A DNA stretch of 14,601 nt from contig CAKORS010000025.1 in NCBI GenBank assembly GCA_934101605.1, positions 1 to 14,601 on the forward strand, given 5' to 3'. The DNA comes from an uncultured Bacilli bacterium. Its GTDB lineage: Bacteria; Bacillota_I; Bacilli_A; RF39; UBA660. The translations under genes were made by a program, and so were the position numbers. The notes beneath the pieces were generated by a model. That model was not told where the DNA came from and did no database searches. It saw only the letters and a program-made list of their open reading frames with translations. Positions 12,768 to 14,601 of the stretch are shown here, piece after piece; positions within the stretch are counted from its first letter, which is position 1; each line of letters starts with the position of its first letter.

Positions 12768-14420
12768 ATGAAAAAGATAAGTTTATTTGTTGTTGCATTA
12801 ATTTCAATGTTTATGTTTACATTTGTTGTTAATGCAAAAGAAGTGACAGATGTTGCAACTTTAAAAGATTGCTTAAGCAATGGAGGAGAATGTAAGTTAG
12901 CAAATCCCATTGATGCTATGGATGATGATTATACTACAGATGATGAAAGAATTGTAATAAATAAAGATGTAAATCTTGATTTGAATGGTATGACATTAAA
13001 GGCTATATTTGGAGTAGAAGGTGGAAAGACTTTTACTATTGATAGTAGTGTAAAAGGTGGAAAGTTAATTGCTAATTCAAGAACTACTGCCAGTGCTGCT
13101 GGTATTTGGGTTGAAACTTCTAAATTTATATTAAATGGTGGAGCAATTGTAAATGACAATGGTTATGGTATTTATGCTCTTGATGGTGCTACTGTAATTA
13201 TTAATGATGGTAGTATAGAATCTCGTTATTCTGCAGTAGCAGGAAATAATACAACTGGTGTAACATATTTTGAGGTTTATGGTGGAGAGTTAACTTCTAA
13301 AGAATATGCTGCTATTTATCAACCAAGCCCAGTAAGTCTTAAGATGACAGGTGGAATATTAAATGGTGGAATAGAGTTAAGAATGGGTATTGTTGATATT
13401 TCTGGTGGAACAATTAATGCTAAGGATTCTTCATTTAAAGATCCAAAAGACTGCTATACTGATAGCAAACCTATTGCTTTACCAGATGCATTAGTAGTTT
13501 TAGGCGGAACTTATACTGCTAAGGGTAATTATTCTAATAAATTAGAATTAAATATAACTGGCGGAACATTTAATGTTAAGAATGGAAAAGGTAGTGCTGT
13601 TGCTATATATGATTATGGTAAAGTAGAACAAGAAATAACAGTAAATATTTCTGGAAGTGCAAAACTTGTAACAGATTCTTTAAAAAGAGGAGCATATAAT
13701 GTATTAAGTTTAAGTGATATTGGTGTTACAACACCTGCTACAGGCTATGGAGTTTATTCAGGAAAGGTTGTAACTAATATTACTGGAGGAACTTTCTCAA
13801 GTGATGTTTTTGATTATACTAGTGATAATTATATAACAGTAAGTACAAAGGATGGTTATGTTGTTAAACCTAATGTAGAAGTTGGTACAAGTGGTTCTAG
13901 TAATACTAATGGAACTATAGAAAGTGAAACACCTTTTGATAAAACTTTATATTTAGAAATTAATAAATATAGTGATGATAATGCAAAGGAAGCAAAAGAT
14001 CAAGCTATTGGTAAATATAAAAATAACAAAAAAATTAAAGATTTAAAATTTATTGGTTTATATGAAATTAATATGGTTGATGGAGTAGAAGTTTGGCCAA
14101 TGGAGAATGGTAAATTTACTATTTCAATTGCTATTGATAGAAGTTTAAGAAATTATGATTCTTACAAAGTATTATATTTTAATCATGATCATATTTTAGA
14201 AGAAGAGTTTGATGCTAAGTTAGAAGATGGTATGATTAAGTTTACTACTACTCATTTAAGTGATTATGCAATTATAGGATATAATTCAAGTAATAGTGGT
14301 AATAGTAGTAATGTAAAGAATCCAAATACTGGAGATAATATTATAAAATATGTTGCTTTAGGAATGCTTTCTTTAGCAGGTGTTGGGGTTGTTGTTTTAA
14401 AAAAACAAAAACAATATTAA
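12768..14420 (+). CDS. Sortase-anchored beta-helix surface protein
   Basis: The 550-residue protein starts with a signal peptide (MKKISLFVVA..., probable cleavage after VVNA at 23). A region of repeated short strands follows (about 60-345), with recurring GG-turn motifs such as LNGGAI, MTGGILNGG, ISGGTI, LGGTYT, ITGGTF and ITGGTF, typical of right-handed beta-helix or autotransporter-like repeats. A linker rich in Ser, Asn and Gly and a compact domain (about 388-505, ending TTHLSDYAIIGY) follow. The C-terminus is a sorting signal: NPNTGD (518-523), a hydrophobic helix (about 526-544) and KKQKQY. An NPXTG-type motif implies attachment to the wall by a variant sortase. C35 and C42 near the mature N-terminus could form a disulfide. 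Ligand and role (adhesion, glycan binding) are unknown. No sortase gene lies in the window. Confidence 0.88.
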   Translation: MKKISLFVVALISMFMFTFVVNAKEVTDVATLKDCLSNGGECKLANPIDAMDDDYTTDDERIVINKDVNLDLNGMTLKAIFGVEGGKTFTIDSSVKGGKLIANSRTTASAAGIWVETSKFILNGGAIVNDNGYGIYALDGATVIINDGSIESRYSAVAGNNTTGVTYFEVYGGELTSKEYAAIYQPSPVSLKMTGGILNGGIELRMGIVDISGGTINAKDSSFKDPKDCYTDSKPIALPDALVVLGGTYTAKGNYSNKLELNITGGTFNVKNGKGSAVAIYDYGKVEQEITVNISGSAKLVTDSLKRGAYNVLSLSDIGVTTPATGYGVYSGKVVTNITGGTFSSDVFDYTSDNYITVSTKDGYVVKPNVEVGTSGSSNTNGTIESETPFDKTLYLEINKYSDDNAKEAKDQAIGKYKNNKKIKDLKFIGLYEINMVDGVEVWPMENGKFTISIAIDRSLRNYDSYKVLYFNHDHILEEEFDAKLEDGMIKFTTTHLSDYAIIGYNSSNSGNSSNVKNPNTGDNIIKYVALGMLSLAGVGVVVLKKQKQY

Positions 14421-14427
14421 AAATATG

Positions 14428-14451
14428 AAGACTGTTTAAACAGTCTTTTTT
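14428..14451 (+). terminator. Terminator after the surface-protein gene
   Basis: AAGACTG (14428-14434) pairs with CAGTCTT (14441-14447) around TTTAAA, followed by Ts to 14451. The whole 20-bp core is a palindrome, located 8 nt after the stop. Confidence 0.9.
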
Positions 14452-14498
14452 AGTTGTTATTTGTTTTTATATTTGAATAATGTATTTTTTTATAAAAA

Positions 14499-14529
14499 AA
14501 TTCATAAAATATATTGATTTTTATGAATT
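14499..14529. repeat. Inverted repeat around the -35 region of the tRNA promoter
   Basis: AATTCATAAAA (14499-14509) and TTTTATGAATT (14519-14529) are perfect 11-bp arms around 9 nt. Five bases of the candidate -35 TTGATT lie in the loop, and its last base begins the second arm. There is no T-tract of terminator type. It could be an operator or a chance A/T repeat. Confidence 0.4.
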
Positions 14530-14543
14530 ATTTGTGTTAATAT
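14514..14543 (+). promoter_or_regulatory. Possible tRNA-Met promoter
   Basis: TTGATT (14514-14519), an 18-nt spacer and an extended -10 TGT-TAATAT (14535-14543), or TATAAA at 14541-14546. Transcription would begin about 10-12 nt before the mature tRNA. Confidence 0.45.
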
Positions 14544-14561
14544 AAAGAAGTCAAATGAAAT

Positions 14562-14601
14562 GGACCCTTAGCTCAGTTGGTTAGAGCATCCGGCTCATAA
14601 C
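14562..14601 (+). tRNA. tRNA-Met (CAT), 5' part, truncated by the window end
   Basis: The 5' acceptor strand GGACCCT (14562-14568), D-arm GCTCAGTTGGTTAGAGC (14571-14587), anticodon stem TCCGG (14589-14593) and loop CTCATAA with anticodon CAT (14596-14598) are all present. The sequence closely resembles the elongator tRNA-Met of Bacillus. A CAT anticodon could also be a lysidine-modified tRNA-Ile, but the acceptor and D-arm fit Met better. The 3' half lies outside the window. Confidence 0.92.

Noticed and set aside
12929..13159. Minus-strand open frame of 76 codons
   Set aside because: It is antisense to the beta-helix repeats of the surface-protein gene, without ribosome site or promoter.
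957..14420. Mycoplasma-type code (TGA = Trp)
   Set aside because: All visible Trp residues, including conserved ones in MutM, PolI and EctB, are TGG, and genes have normal length under the standard code.
1..14601. CRISPR array, insertion sequence, prophage or toxin-antitoxin system
   Set aside because: No regularly spaced repeats, transposase, integrase, phage genes or paired small toxin-antitoxin ORFs are visible; this is core chromosome with one accessory-looking surface gene.

Overview
The window is very AT-rich bacterial DNA that uses the standard genetic code: Trp is always TGG and no gene reads through TGA. The gene content and order are those of class Bacilli (Bacillota). recU and a penicillin-binding-protein-like gene diverge from gpsB and a type-B RNase P RNA. 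They are followed by rodZ-like, pgsA, recA and rny in Bacillus order, then polA and mutM. Extreme AT content, tight spacing, an NPXTG-type wall-anchored surface protein and the absence of cinA and ymdB from their usual places fit an uncultured, reduced-genome, probably host-associated Bacilli lineage (RF39-like). That placement is inference.

Layout. Positions 1-675 (minus strand) hold recU and the first 37 codons of an overlapping gene that is probably ponA. Positions 676-956 hold the divergent promoters, a 32-codon small ORF and a palindrome beside the gpsB promoter. Positions 957-2683 form one apparent unit: gpsB, rnpB beginning two bases after the gpsB stop, a RodZ-like membrane HTH gene, and pgsA with a terminator. 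Positions 2750-3889 hold recA with a LexA-type SOS box nested in a second inverted repeat, a sigma-A promoter and a terminator. Positions 3896-5275 are a self-contained ectB-like aminotransferase cassette with a perfect consensus promoter. Positions 5277-6946 hold rny (RNase Y), whose mRNA appears to begin with a hairpin. Positions 6946-11266 hold polA, a cation-diffusion-facilitator transporter and mutM. Then come a membrane-anchored NodB-fold protein without its metal ligands (11291-12124), an unknown 142-residue protein behind the strongest promoter in the window (12218-12646), a sortase-type beta-helix surface protein (12768-14420) and the 5' half of a tRNA-Met gene.

The genes cover DNA repair and recombination (RecU, RecA, PolI, MutM), RNA processing (RNase P, RNase Y), cell-wall growth and division (GpsB, RodZ-like, PBP, PgsA) and the cell surface. 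No phage, insertion sequence or CRISPR array is visible.

The most unusual signal is the punctuation between genes. Several terminators start inside the coding sequence with the stop codon in the hairpin loop. The next promoter often abuts the T-tract. Several genes seem to have leaders of only about 10-15 nt, in which a -10 box is followed after 6-8 bases by GGTG-type Shine-Dalgarno bases set 4 nt before an ATG or TTG start.
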